Assembly (NCBI GenBank): GCA_021200415.1
Contig: JAJQGO010000011.1
Location: forward strand, 1-64,000
Reading direction: 5' to 3'
DNA from: Ruminococcus sp.
Lineage (GTDB): Bacteria > Bacillota > Clostridia > Oscillospirales > Ruminococcaceae
Length of the DNA: 64,000 nt
Part shown: in pieces, positions 35,237 through 43,762 of the stretch
Layout of the letters: the number at the start of each line of letters is the position of its first letter
Position numbering within the stretch: the stretch's first letter is position 1
The notes under the pieces: model-generated
Told to the model about the DNA's origin: nothing
Databases searched by the model: none
What the model saw: the letters and a program-made list of their open reading frames with translations, nothing else
Made by a program: the position numbers and the translations under genes

Positions 35237-36838
35237 TTACAGATTCATATTTTTCTTGAATTCAATAAATTCCTCATATGTTCCCTGACGGTCAAGACAG
35301 CCGGAGGGCGTAATTTCGATAATTCTGTTAGCCGTTGTCTGGAGTATTTCGTGGTCGTGGGAAGCAAGAAGAACAACTCCCTTGAAATTGATCAGACTAT
35401 TGTTTACAGCCGTAATGCTTTCGAGGTCGAGGTGATTTGTCGGGCGGTCGAGAATCAGTACATTTGACCCGAACAGCATCATTCTTGAGAACATACAGCG
35501 AACCTTTTCTCCGCCGGACAAAACGTTGACAGGCTTGTAGACATCATCGCCCGAAAACAGCATTCTTCCGAGAAATCCGCGAAGATATGTTTCTGTTTCG
35601 TCCTTGACGGAATATTGGCGAATCCAGTCCAGAATAGACAATTCACAGCCGTTGAAGTAATCGGAATTATCCACCGGCATATATGAGGCCGTAACGGAAA
35701 CTCCCCATTTAAAAGAGCCGCTGTCGGGCTGCTCCTCCTCCATGAGAATTTTGAAAAGCATTGTAATTGCCTGTTCGCTTTCACCAATGAAGGCGACCTT
35801 ATCGGTTCTGCCAAGGGTAAAGCTTACATTGTCAAGGAGCTTTACGCCGTCAACAGTTTTGGTAAGTCCCTCAACCTGAAGAACGTCCTTGCCAAGCTCT
35901 CTGTCCATATCGAAGCCGATGAAGGGGTATCTTCGGCTTGAAGCGGGAAGCTCCTCAACGGTGAGCTTTTCTATGAGCTTTCGGCGGGAGGTTGCCTGAT
36001 TTGACTTTGATTTATTCGCCGAGAAGCGTTCAATGAAGGATTTCAGTTCCTTGATTTTTTCTTCATTTTTCTTATTCTGCTGCTTTATCATGCGCTGAAT
36101 AAGCTGACTTGATTCGTACCAGAATTCATAATTGCCCACGTACATTTTAATTTTTGTGTAATCAATATCTACAATATGAGTGCAGACATTATTAAGAAAA
36201 TGGCGGTCATGGGATACTACAATAACAGTACCGAAATATTCCGAAAGAAAATCCTCCAGCCAGCGTACAGCGTCAATATCAAGATGGTTGGTAGGCTCGT
36301 CCAGAAGAATAATATCGGGATTGCCGAAAAGAGCCTGAGCAAGAAGAATCTTCACCTTTTCGTTGCCTGAGAGTGTGGACATGACGGAGTAGAGAATATC
36401 CTCCGGCAGACCAAGACCCTGAATGAGCTTCGACGCGTCAGATTCAGCCTCCCAGCCGTTCAGCTCGGCAAATTCAGCTTCAAGCTCTGAAGCCTTTACG
36501 CCGTCTTCTTCGGAGAAATCCTCCTTAGCGTAGAGAGCGTCCTTTTCCTGCATAATCTCATACAATCGGGCATTTCCCATAATCACAGTATCAAGGACTG
36601 TGTATTCATCATAGGCAAAATGGTCCTGCTTCAGGACGCTCATGCGCTGCTCCTTTGGAATGACAACCTCGCCTGATGTCGGTTCAAGATCTCCGCAAAG
36701 CACACGCAGAAAAGTAGATTTTCCCGCACCGTTTGCACCAATCACTCCGTAGCAGTTGCCGTTTGTAAATTTCAGGTTGACGTTTTTAAACAGTGTAGAG
36801 CCTCCGAACTGGACGCTGACATTAGAAACAGTAATCAT
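35237..36838 (-). CDS. ABC-F family ATPase (YbiT/YkpA-like)
   Basis: A 533-aa soluble protein of two ABC domains joined by a charged linker (about 225-300), as in ribosome-associated ABC-F translation factors. Domain 1 is complete: GANGAGKST, LSGNEKVKI, LLDEPTNHLD. Domain 2 has a degenerate Walker A (GESEQAITM in place of GxxGxGKS/T), an intact LSGGEKV signature, and LILDRPTNHLD, where Arg replaces the catalytic Glu. ATP hydrolysis in domain 2 is therefore doubtful. No membrane domain is present. It lies only 20 bp behind nspC and appears to be the last gene of the polyamine operon. It could act in translation or antibiotic protection; the substrate is unknown. Confidence 0.88.
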   Translation of the reverse strand: MITVSNVSVQFGGSTLFKNVNLKFTNGNCYGVIGANGAGKSTFLRVLCGDLEPTSGEVVIPKEQRMSVLKQDHFAYDEYTVLDTVIMGNARLYEIMQEKDALYAKEDFSEEDGVKASELEAEFAELNGWEAESDASKLIQGLGLPEDILYSVMSTLSGNEKVKILLAQALFGNPDIILLDEPTNHLDIDAVRWLEDFLSEYFGTVIVVSHDRHFLNNVCTHIVDIDYTKIKMYVGNYEFWYESSQLIQRMIKQQNKKNEEKIKELKSFIERFSANKSKSNQATSRRKLIEKLTVEELPASSRRYPFIGFDMDRELGKDVLQVEGLTKTVDGVKLLDNVSFTLGRTDKVAFIGESEQAITMLFKILMEEEQPDSGSFKWGVSVTASYMPVDNSDYFNGCELSILDWIRQYSVKDETETYLRGFLGRMLFSGDDVYKPVNVLSGGEKVRCMFSRMMLFGSNVLILDRPTNHLDLESITAVNNSLINFKGVVLLASHDHEILQTTANRIIEITPSGCLDRQGTYEEFIEFKKNMNL

Positions 36839-36858
36839 ATAACCTCCGTAAATAAAAA

Positions 36859-37986
36859 TTATAACCGCGATTTGAAATCGCTGTAACCAAATTCCCTGAC
36901 AGCTTCAACTTCTCCGTTACTATGCAAAAGCATAATTGACGGAAGCGGCATACCATTGAAAGTGTTATTTTTAACCATAGAATATATCGCCATATCTTTG
37001 AAAACAAGAGTGTCTCCGATTTCAAGGGGCTTGTCAAAGGAATATTCCCCTATAACATCACCTGCAAGGCACGTCTGAGAGCCAAGACGATACGTATATT
37101 TTTTTTCATCAGGCAGACCCGAATTGAGCAGGGGAGGGCGGTAGGGCATTTCAAGTACATCGGGCATATGACACGCAGCCGATGTATCCAGAATTGCAAC
37201 AGGCATATCGTTTTCCGTCAAATCGAGAACTCTTGTTGCAAGATAGCCTGCGTCAAGGGCAATTGCCTCGCCCGGTTCAAGATAAACCTCAAGACCGTAT
37301 TCCGACTGCATATGACGTATGCATTTTTCAAGCCGCTGAATGTCATAATCCGCACGTGTTATGTGATGACCGCCGCCGAAGTTAATCCACTCCATCCGGC
37401 GGAGATAATCGCCAAATTTTTCCTCAACCGCGTCAAGAGTTTTTTCAAGGTCATCGGAATTTTGTTCACACAGTGTATGGAAATGAAGTCCCGTCACGCC
37501 GTCAAGCTTATCGGGCTGAAAATTTTTCAGAGTTATTCCAAGGCGTGATTTCGGCGAGCATGGATCATAAATCTCATGTCCCTCCTGTGTCGAACATTCC
37601 GGATTGATCCGCAGCCCGATTTTTTTTCCTGCCTTCAGAACTCTTTGACCGTAGCTTTCGAGCTGATTGAATGAGTTAAAGATAATATGTCCGCAGCAGG
37701 AAATAATTTCGTCTATTTCATCTTCACGGTAGGCTGCGGAAAAAACGTGATTTTCCTTGCCCATGCATTCATATCCCAGCTTTGCCTCGTAAAGACCGCT
37801 GCAGGCTGTTCCGCTGATGTACTGTCCGATCAGCGGATAGAGATGATAGCATGAAAATGCCTTTTGTGCAAGAAGAATTTTGCAGTCTGTGCGTTCCTCA
37901 ATTCCGTGCAGAGTTTCAAGATTGTCTGTAAGCTTTTTTTCATCAATAATATAACAGGGAGTTTTTAAATTTGTGAAATCGAACAT
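36859..37986 (-). CDS. nspC: Carboxynorspermidine/carboxyspermidine decarboxylase
   Basis: A 375-aa PLP enzyme of the alanine-racemase/DAP-decarboxylase fold that decarboxylates carboxyspermidine (or carboxynorspermidine) to spermidine. The PLP Lys is in ILLAQKAFSCYHLYP. Family landmarks GLRINPECSTQEG, LHFHTLCEQ, FGGGHHITR and EPGEAI are visible. An upstream frame runs to 38079, but GAGAGGG precedes the ATG at 37986, 10 bp after the end of the partner dehydrogenase. This matches the usual pairing of CASDH and CASDC. Confidence 0.93.
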   Translation of the reverse strand: MFDFTNLKTPCYIIDEKKLTDNLETLHGIEERTDCKILLAQKAFSCYHLYPLIGQYISGTACSGLYEAKLGYECMGKENHVFSAAYREDEIDEIISCCGHIIFNSFNQLESYGQRVLKAGKKIGLRINPECSTQEGHEIYDPCSPKSRLGITLKNFQPDKLDGVTGLHFHTLCEQNSDDLEKTLDAVEEKFGDYLRRMEWINFGGGHHITRADYDIQRLEKCIRHMQSEYGLEVYLEPGEAIALDAGYLATRVLDLTENDMPVAILDTSAACHMPDVLEMPYRPPLLNSGLPDEKKYTYRLGSQTCLAGDVIGEYSFDKPLEIGDTLVFKDMAIYSMVKNNTFNGMPLPSIMLLHSNGEVEAVREFGYSDFKSRL

Positions 37987-37996
37987 TTCAGCCCTC

Positions 37997-39199
37997 TCAG
38001 TCAACAAGAACAGGATTGCGATCCTCTTCCCACGGCAGACCCCATTTGTTAAGAGCATCCATAAACGGATCGGGATCAAACTCTTCGATGTTATACACGC
38101 CTGCCTTATTCCACTGACCTGTCATAATCATCATTGCTCCAATCATAGCGGGAACTCCCGTTGTATAGGAAATTGCCTGTGAGCCAACCTCTTTGTAGCA
38201 TTCCTGATGATCGCATATATTGTAGAGATAGTATGTCTTGTCCTTGCCGTCCTTTTTGCCTTGGAAGATGCAGCCAATATTTGTCTTGCCAACAGTTCTC
38301 GGACCGAGTGAAGCGGGGTCGGGGAGAACGGCTTTCAGGAACTGGAGGGGAACAATTTCTCTGCCCTCGTACATGATAGGCTCAATTGAAGTCATTCCCA
38401 CGTTTTCAAGGCATTTCAGGTGCGTAAGGTAGCTCTGACCGAAGGTCATAAAGAAGCGGATTCTTTTGATTCCCTTGATGTTGAGCGCGAGAGATTCAAG
38501 CTCCTCATGATGGAGAAGGTACATATCCTTTTCGCCGACGCCCTTGAAATTGTAGACGCGCTTGATTTCCATAGGCTCAGTTTCAACCCATTTGCCGTTC
38601 TCAATATAGCTGCCCTTCGCGGAAACCTCACGTATATTGATTTCGGGATTGAAATTTGTAGCAAAGGGGTATCCATGGTCGCCGCCGTTGCAGTCAAGAA
38701 TATCAATGTAATTTATCTCATCAAATTCATGCTTCAGAGCATAGGCAGAAAAAACGCCTGTAACGCCGGGATCAAAGCCGCTGCCGAGGAGAGCTGTAAT
38801 GCCTGCCTTTTCAAAGCGTTCACGGTATGCCCACTGCCATTTGTACTCAAATTTTGCAGTATCGAGAGGCTCATAGTTCGCCGTATCAACATAGTGAGTT
38901 TTAGTTGCAAGGCAGGCGTCCATAATTGTGAGATCCTGATAGGGGAGAGCGAGATTCAGCACCACGTCCGGCTTATATGATTCAATAAGGGCAATAAGCT
39001 CGTCTACATTGTCCGCGTCAACCTGAGCAGTTTCGATTATTGTTTTTGTATTGGGCTGAAGCTTTTCCTTCAATGCGTCGCACTTTGATTTTGTACGGCT
39101 TGCAATCATGATTCCCTCAAAAACCTCGCTGTTCTGACAGCACTTGTGAATTGCAACTGAAGCTACGCCGCCGCAGCCGATTATCATACATTTTTTCAT
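37997..39199 (-). CDS. Carboxynorspermidine/carboxyspermidine dehydrogenase (saccharopine dehydrogenase family)
   Basis: A 400-aa NADPH-dependent enzyme joining aspartate semialdehyde to putrescine or diaminopropane. It has an N-terminal Rossmann motif MIIGCGGVASVAIHKC and LPYQDLTIMDACL. The catalytic-domain segments GSGFDPGVTGVFSAYA and LDCNGGDHGYPFATNFNPEINIRE mark the CASDH branch of the saccharopine dehydrogenase family. The ATG at 39199 is better spaced from AAGGAG than the one at 39205. It precedes nspC and follows speB in the polyamine operon. Confidence 0.92.
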   Translation of the reverse strand: MKKCMIIGCGGVASVAIHKCCQNSEVFEGIMIASRTKSKCDALKEKLQPNTKTIIETAQVDADNVDELIALIESYKPDVVLNLALPYQDLTIMDACLATKTHYVDTANYEPLDTAKFEYKWQWAYRERFEKAGITALLGSGFDPGVTGVFSAYALKHEFDEINYIDILDCNGGDHGYPFATNFNPEINIREVSAKGSYIENGKWVETEPMEIKRVYNFKGVGEKDMYLLHHEELESLALNIKGIKRIRFFMTFGQSYLTHLKCLENVGMTSIEPIMYEGREIVPLQFLKAVLPDPASLGPRTVGKTNIGCIFQGKKDGKDKTYYLYNICDHQECYKEVGSQAISYTTGVPAMIGAMMIMTGQWNKAGVYNIEEFDPDPFMDALNKWGLPWEEDRNPVLVD

Positions 39200-39226
39200 A
39201 TTCATATTCTCCTTTTATTTTTTAAT

Positions 39227-40078
39227 TCAGGACATTGCCAGAAGCATCTCGCGTATTATTTTGCAGGCAGCCGCAGTTGAAACCCCGCTTTGGTCATATT
39301 GGGGACTAAGCTCGTTCACATCGCAGGCTGCAATATTCAGACTGCCGCAGACAAGGGTCAGAGCGCGCCGCAGCTCGTCAAAGGAAACTCCGCCGGCTTC
39401 GGGAGTTCCCGTTCCCGGAAATACAGATGGGTCAAGCACGTCCAGATCTACAGTGAGATAGACATTTTCCCCCTGAAGCCTTTCAACTGCTTCTTCAAGA
39501 CCGTCAAGGTTAAATTTATGCATTTCCGTGTGATTTTCGGCAAATTTAAATTCCTGTCGGTCGCCGCTTCGGATTCCGAACTGATGAATATGTCCGTCAC
39601 CCACAATCTCGTGACATCTTCTGAGTACACAGGCATGAGAAAGCTTTACGCCGAGGTAATCGTCACGAAGATCCGCATGAGCGTCAAAATGAACAATATG
39701 CAGATTGCCGAACCGTTTTGCAGCGGAACGAACCGCACCAAGCGTTACAAGATGCTCACCGCCAATCATAAACGGAATTTTTTTGTCATTCAGAATTGCA
39801 TCCGTGCGCTTGCTTATATCATCGAGAACGCCTTCCGTGCTGCCGAATGAAAGCTCAAGATCGCCGCTGTCGAAATAAGAATAGTCAAGCATATCCTTAT
39901 CCTGATACGGAGAATACGTTTCAATTCCAAAGCTTTCATTTCTGATTGCCGACGGGCCGAATCGTGTGCCGGGCCGAAAGCTTGTAGTTCCGTCAAAGCC
40001 TGCGCCGAAAAGAACGATTTCAGAATCCTCATACTCACCGTCACAGGCAATAAACGTCTGTATATTTTTATTCAACAT
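39227..40078 (-). CDS. speB: Agmatinase (ureohydrolase family)
   Basis: A 283-aa binuclear Mn enzyme cleaving agmatine to putrescine and urea. Metal ligands are in GGEHLVTLG, HFDAHADLRDDYLG and LTVDLDVLDPSVFPGTGTPEAGG. Its start lies inside the end of speE (11-bp overlap, GGAGGAG 10 nt upstream). Because speE and CASDH/nspC flank it, it could also act on aminopropylagmatine, as in some bacteria and archaea. That alternative cannot be judged from sequence alone. Confidence 0.93.
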   Translation of the reverse strand: MLNKNIQTFIACDGEYEDSEIVLFGAGFDGTTSFRPGTRFGPSAIRNESFGIETYSPYQDKDMLDYSYFDSGDLELSFGSTEGVLDDISKRTDAILNDKKIPFMIGGEHLVTLGAVRSAAKRFGNLHIVHFDAHADLRDDYLGVKLSHACVLRRCHEIVGDGHIHQFGIRSGDRQEFKFAENHTEMHKFNLDGLEEAVERLQGENVYLTVDLDVLDPSVFPGTGTPEAGGVSFDELRRALTLVCGSLNIAACDVNELSPQYDQSGVSTAAACKIIREMLLAMS

Positions 40079-40919
40079 CTCTCAAAAGCTCCTCCACATA
40101 ATTAGGCAGCGCAAATGAGCCAATATGCAGACGCGGATTGTAATATCGTGTTTTCAATCCCATCATGCTCCATTTCGTGCCGTTGTAATCGTTTGTCGGG
40201 TGGTATTTTTTCGAGGCAAACCCGAAAAGCCAGTGTCCCGACGGATATGTCGGAATATGAGCCTGATACACCTTGCTTATGGGGAAACTCTCAACAATAC
40301 GCTTATGTGAGCGCTGCATAGCTGCGGCATCCTCGGAATAAAAGGGACTTTCATGCTGATTTACCATAATTCCGTCCTCATGGAGCGCCTTAAAGCAGCT
40401 GCCGTAGAATTCCTTTGTGAAGAGTCCCTCGCCGGGGCCGAAGGGATCGGTGGAATCCACAATGATGATGTCATACATATCCTCACAGCGGCGAACGAAT
40501 TTCACACCGTCCTCATAATAGATATGAAGTCTCGGGTCATCGAATCTACAGGCTGTCGTGGGGAGAAACTGCTTGCTTACCTCCACCACAAGCTCATCTA
40601 TTTCAACTAAATCAATTTGCTCAACAGTAGGGTATCTTGTCAGCTCACGGACAACTCCGCCGTCACCCGCACCAATAACAAGTACGTTTTTGGGATTTGG
40701 GTGAACTGCCATAGGAACGTGCGTTATCATTTCATGGTAGATAAATTCGTCCTTTTCCGTCAGCATCATGTAGCCGTCCAGCGTCAGGAAGTGTCCGAAC
40801 TCCTTGGAATCAAAGACATCAATTCGCTGGAATTCGCTGTTGCCGCTGTAAAGCTGTCTGTCAACCCTGATTGAAAACTTAACATTTGGAGTGTGACGCT
40901 CCGTAAACCATAATTCCAT
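40068..40919 (-). CDS. speE: Spermidine synthase (aminopropyltransferase)
   Basis: A 283-aa aminopropyltransferase that adds the propylamine of decarboxylated SAM to putrescine. Motifs include LTLDGYMMLTEKDEFIYHEM, VLVIGAGDGGVVRELTRYP (decarboxylated-SAM binding), DLVEIDELVVEVSKQFLP and IIVDSTDPFGPGEGLFTKEF. Length is normal. AGGAGG precedes the ATG. It lies between speA and speB in the same operon. Confidence 0.95.
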   Translation of the reverse strand: MELWFTERHTPNVKFSIRVDRQLYSGNSEFQRIDVFDSKEFGHFLTLDGYMMLTEKDEFIYHEMITHVPMAVHPNPKNVLVIGAGDGGVVRELTRYPTVEQIDLVEIDELVVEVSKQFLPTTACRFDDPRLHIYYEDGVKFVRRCEDMYDIIIVDSTDPFGPGEGLFTKEFYGSCFKALHEDGIMVNQHESPFYSEDAAAMQRSHKRIVESFPISKVYQAHIPTYPSGHWLFGFASKKYHPTNDYNGTKWSMMGLKTRYYNPRLHIGSFALPNYVEELLRDVE

Positions 40920-40939
40920 TTTATTCCTCCTGTAATAGA

Positions 40940-42382
40940 TTATATCAGCACATTGAGTCTTTCGATATTTATGTCCTCCGTACCTGTCATAGAGCAGCCC
41001 TTTTCCTTCGCGTATTTAATATACTCGATAATCTCCGGCGTTATAAGCTCTCCCGGCGCAAGTATAGGTATTCCGGGAGGATAGCACATTACAAATTCGC
41101 AGCAGACACGTCCTGCCGTTTCATCGAGGGGAAGTGAAATCTTATCTGCGTAGAAAGCCTTTCTCGGAGCTTCCGCAACGATTGGATTGATGTATTCCTG
41201 TGACAGCATACCTGCGCCCGATTTTCCGAAGCGGCGTTTTATTTCGGAAAGCGCGCTTATAAGCCGTTCTATATCACGCATTCTGTCGCCAACGGAAATA
41301 TACGCCAGAATATTTCCAATATCGCCGAATTCAATCTGAATGTCATACTCATCACGCAAAAGGTCGTAGACCTCAATTCCCGCAAGACCGATAGGCAGCG
41401 TGTGTATGGATAATTTGGAAACGTCAAAATCATAAATGCTGTCATGATTGATAAGCTCCCGTGAATAGGCGTAATAGCCGCCTATGGAGTTGATTTCGGA
41501 GCGTGCGTATTCCGCAAGCTCAACAGTTTTCGCAAATATTTCCCTGCCGCGAAGGGCAAGTCTTTTTCGGGAAATATCAAGGCTTGACAGCAGGAGATAT
41601 GATGCACTTGTTGTCTGTGTGAGATTTATAATCTGACGCATATAGTCTGAATTTATACGGCTGCCCATAAGCAGGAAGGAACTTTGAGTCAGGCTGCCTC
41701 CGGACTTATGCATACTAACGGAGGAAATATCAGCTCCGGCAGCCATTGCTGTAATCGGGAAATTCTCACCGAAGTAAAAATGAGTTCCGTGAGCCTCGTC
41801 AACAAGCACGAGCATTCCCTTTGCGTGGGCAAGCTTGGTAATACGCTTCAGGTCGGAGCAGATACCGTAGTAGGTGGGATTATTAACCAGAACAGCCTTT
41901 GCGTCGGGATTTTCTTCAATTGCCCTTTCCACCTGTTCAACGGACATTCCAAGGGCGATGCCGAGCTGATGATTGACATCGGGATTCACGTAAACCGGAA
42001 CAGCGTCACAGAGAATGAGCGCGTTGATTGCGCTTCTGTGGACGTTGCGCGGAAGTATAATTTTATCGCCGCTTTTGCAGGCATACATTATCATGCTCTG
42101 GACAGCGGAGGTAGTTCCGCCGACCATAAAGAAAGCGTGAGCCGCATTAAAGGCTTCGGCTGCGATTTCCTCAGCCTCTTTAATTACGGAAACGGGATGA
42201 CAAAGATTATCGAGAGGCTTCATGGAATTTACGTCCACGTCCATGCAGGCCTGACCGAGAAATTCGGTAAGCTCAGTATTTCCTCTGCCACGCTTATGAC
42301 CGGGAACGTCAAACGGGACAATACGCATTTTTTTGAATTTCCGGAGAGCGTCATAAATTGGAGCGTCATTCTGGTTAAGCAT
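40940..42382 (-). CDS. speA: Arginine decarboxylase (Orn/Lys/Arg decarboxylase, aminotransferase fold)
   Basis: A 480-aa PLP enzyme of the SpeA/YaaO type found in Bacillus. The N-terminal FDVPGHKRGRGNTELTEFLG and GGTTSAVQSMI are typical. The PLP Lys is in SVSMHKSGGSLTQSSFLL. The C-terminal CYPPGIPILAPGELIT is also present. It most likely makes agmatine, since speB (agmatinase) is in the same operon. Lysine decarboxylase activity is a possible alternative. The ATG at 42382 lies one base after the speD stop; an ATG at 42394 sits too close to GGAAGGA. Confidence 0.9.
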   Translation of the reverse strand: MLNQNDAPIYDALRKFKKMRIVPFDVPGHKRGRGNTELTEFLGQACMDVDVNSMKPLDNLCHPVSVIKEAEEIAAEAFNAAHAFFMVGGTTSAVQSMIMYACKSGDKIILPRNVHRSAINALILCDAVPVYVNPDVNHQLGIALGMSVEQVERAIEENPDAKAVLVNNPTYYGICSDLKRITKLAHAKGMLVLVDEAHGTHFYFGENFPITAMAAGADISSVSMHKSGGSLTQSSFLLMGSRINSDYMRQIINLTQTTSASYLLLSSLDISRKRLALRGREIFAKTVELAEYARSEINSIGGYYAYSRELINHDSIYDFDVSKLSIHTLPIGLAGIEVYDLLRDEYDIQIEFGDIGNILAYISVGDRMRDIERLISALSEIKRRFGKSGAGMLSQEYINPIVAEAPRKAFYADKISLPLDETAGRVCCEFVMCYPPGIPILAPGELITPEIIEYIKYAKEKGCSMTGTEDINIERLNVLI

Positions 42383-42383
42383 T

Positions 42384-43145
42384 TCAGTACACATTCCTTC
42401 CGCTGAAAATTTCAATCATTTCCCTGCGCAGAGCAGTGCTTATTTCAAGCCGCCGTTGTGGGGGCAGCTCGTTAATATCGGTGTTGAATAAATAATTCTG
42501 CAAATACAGCTCCTTGATGAGCATTTTTGTATGAAAAATATTTGCCTGATATACGTTAATATCCATAGCATCGTAACGCTCAAGGGTATTATTATCGATA
42601 TAATCCTGAATTGAGGTTATATTGTGATCGATAAAAACCTTTTCCCCGTCAACATTGCGTGTGAAGCCCCTGACGCGGTAATCCATTGTAATTATATCGG
42701 AATCGAAGCTGCCGATGAGATAATCGAGGGCTGTAAGGGGAGTTATTTTTCCGCAGGTTGCCACATCAATGTCAACCCGAAAGGTAGCGATGCTGTTATG
42801 CGGATGAAATTCAGGGTAGGTGTGGACGGTAACATGACTTTTATCAAGATGAGCCGCAATTTCATTTCCGCCGGCAGGAATCATGGTATCGTCCGAAATG
42901 AGAAATGTAGCGGAAGCCCCCTGCGGATCATAGTCCTGTTTGGAAATATTCAGAACCTGCGCGCCTATCATTTCAGTGACATGAGTCATAATATCGCAGA
43001 TTCGTTCGGAATTATACTGCTCGTCAATGTATGCAATATAATCCTTCTGTTCCTTGGCAGTTTTCGCATAACAGACATCGTATATATTGAAGCTGAGAGA
43101 TTTAGTAAGATTATTGAAGCCGTAAAGCTTTAGCTTATTTTCCAT
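42384..43145 (-). CDS. speD: S-adenosylmethionine decarboxylase proenzyme (E. coli-type)
   Basis: A 253-aa pyruvoyl enzyme giving decarboxylated SAM for SpeE. The self-cleavage site is in [14 protein letters not shown] (about 99-112), where the Ser becomes the pyruvoyl group. Length and the C-terminal [17 protein letters not shown] region indicate the longer class found in E. coli, not the short Bacillus form. GAGGTG precedes the ATG. It is the first gene of the polyamine operon, behind a leader of about 330 nt ending in a terminator hairpin. Confidence 0.94.
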   Translation of the reverse strand: MENKLKLYGFNNLTKSLSFNIYDVCYAKTAKEQKDYIAYIDEQYNSERICDIMTHVTEMIGAQVLNISKQDYDPQGASATFLISDDTMIPAGGNEIAAHLDKSHVTVHTYPEFHPHNSIATFRVDIDVATCGKITPLTALDYLIGSFDSDIITMDYRVRGFTRNVDGEKVFIDHNITSIQDYIDNNTLERYDAMDINVYQANIFHTKMLIKELYLQNYLFNTDINELPPQRRLEISTALRREMIEIFSGRNVY

Positions 43146-43160
43146 AGCGTCACCTCAAAT

Positions 43161-43193
43161 AAAAAGCGCACAAGGCTCAATCCTCCTGTGCGC
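43161..43193 (-). terminator. Terminator hairpin inside the speD leader (attenuator)
   Basis: On the minus strand GCGCACA (43187-43193) pairs with TGTGCGC (43166-43172), with an inner AGG/CCT pairing, followed by TTTTT. It ends 15 nt before the speD start codon, so it must be bypassed for expression of the operon. Confidence 0.7.
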
Positions 43194-43260
43194 ATAAATA
43201 CATATTTTTTGCCGCAGTTACGGCAGTTCCATATGGTTTGCATTGGTATCAGAGTCTATG

Positions 43261-43299
43261 TAGTCAGCACCGCGCAGGCTATGCACGGTATTGTCTATA
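43261..43299. repeat. Interspersed palindromic repeat, copy D
   Basis: Arms TAGTCAGCACCGCGCA and TGCACGGTATTGTCTATA form a short palindrome of the same family as copies A and B. It lies within the speD leader. Confidence 0.7.
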
Positions 43300-43487
43300 G
43301 CAAAAACACTTTTACTACTCTTATTGACCGTTTCACAAGTTGATTTCCAAAAAAACTTATAAAATGAATTTCAATAATACAGCATAAGCTGCCGATCGGC
43401 TCCTGACCCAGCTGTCCGTATGGCTTTAGCTCCCTGAAAGCGGAAGCGGTCAAACAGCTCAAGATAATTGCGATGAGCTTTTATTAC

Positions 43488-43516
43488 ATTTTATCACGGC
43501 ATACGGCAAATGTCAA
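43488..43516 (-). promoter_or_regulatory. Promoter of the polyamine operon
   Basis: Minus-strand TTGACA (43511-43516) and TAAAAT (43488-43493) are spaced by 17 nt. Confidence 0.7.
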
Positions 43517-43638
43517 GTATAATCGGCATGAATTTCACGCAAAATATAGAAATTATAATTGTGTAAGTGATTTTCCAATTGCGGAGATAATGTTGTTTTC
43601 TGGGAAAATAATGATAGAAATTCCGAATGCAATGCGGA

Positions 43639-43732
43639 TATAATATAGGCAACATCGCCTGACGAAAAATCTAACTTAGTTTATACTCGAAGAGTACATC
43701 TGCACGACAATCTTTATGCGGTGTTGCCTATA
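43639..43732. repeat. Interspersed repeat, long copy E (MITE-like)
   Basis: An 89-bp element (43644-43732) bounded by terminal inverted repeats TATAGGCAACA[T/C]CGC. Its interior holds a smaller hairpin TACTC-GAA-GAGTA. A TATAAT lies at 43639-43644. The reverse complement shares GGCAA[C/T]ACCGCA[T/C]AAAGATTGTCG with copy F. It ends 18 bp before the GH1 ribosome site, so it lies in the leader or forms part of the promoter. Confidence 0.75.
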
Positions 43733-43762
43733 GGAACAAAATGCTAAAGAGGAGGAATGTAT

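Larger units (their letters stand above)
43146..43480 (-). promoter_or_regulatory. speD leader RNA, candidate attenuator or riboswitch of unknown class
   Basis: The predicted transcript starts near 43480 and runs about 330 nt before speD. It begins with an AGCTCA/TGAGCT hairpin. A structured GC-rich part follows (43381-43450: TGACC pairs with GGTCA, then GCCGATCGGC, and CAGC-TTAT-GCTG). An AT-rich stretch and repeat copy D (43261-43299) come next. The last 33 nt before the translation signals form an intrinsic terminator. I cannot match it to a known riboswitch class. Confidence 0.55.

Noticed and set aside
43261-43299. T-box-like sequence (ACCG...CGCGGTG) in the speD leader
   Set aside because: It lacks the T-box core and a specifier stem, and it fits the interspersed repeat family instead.
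43381-43450. Possible c-di-GMP-I (GEMM) or cobalamin riboswitch in the speD leader
   Set aside because: A few blocks look similar (AAAGCCAT..GG, GGGTCAGGAGCCGAT), but the tetraloop hairpin and receptor of GEMM and the full B12 box are absent.
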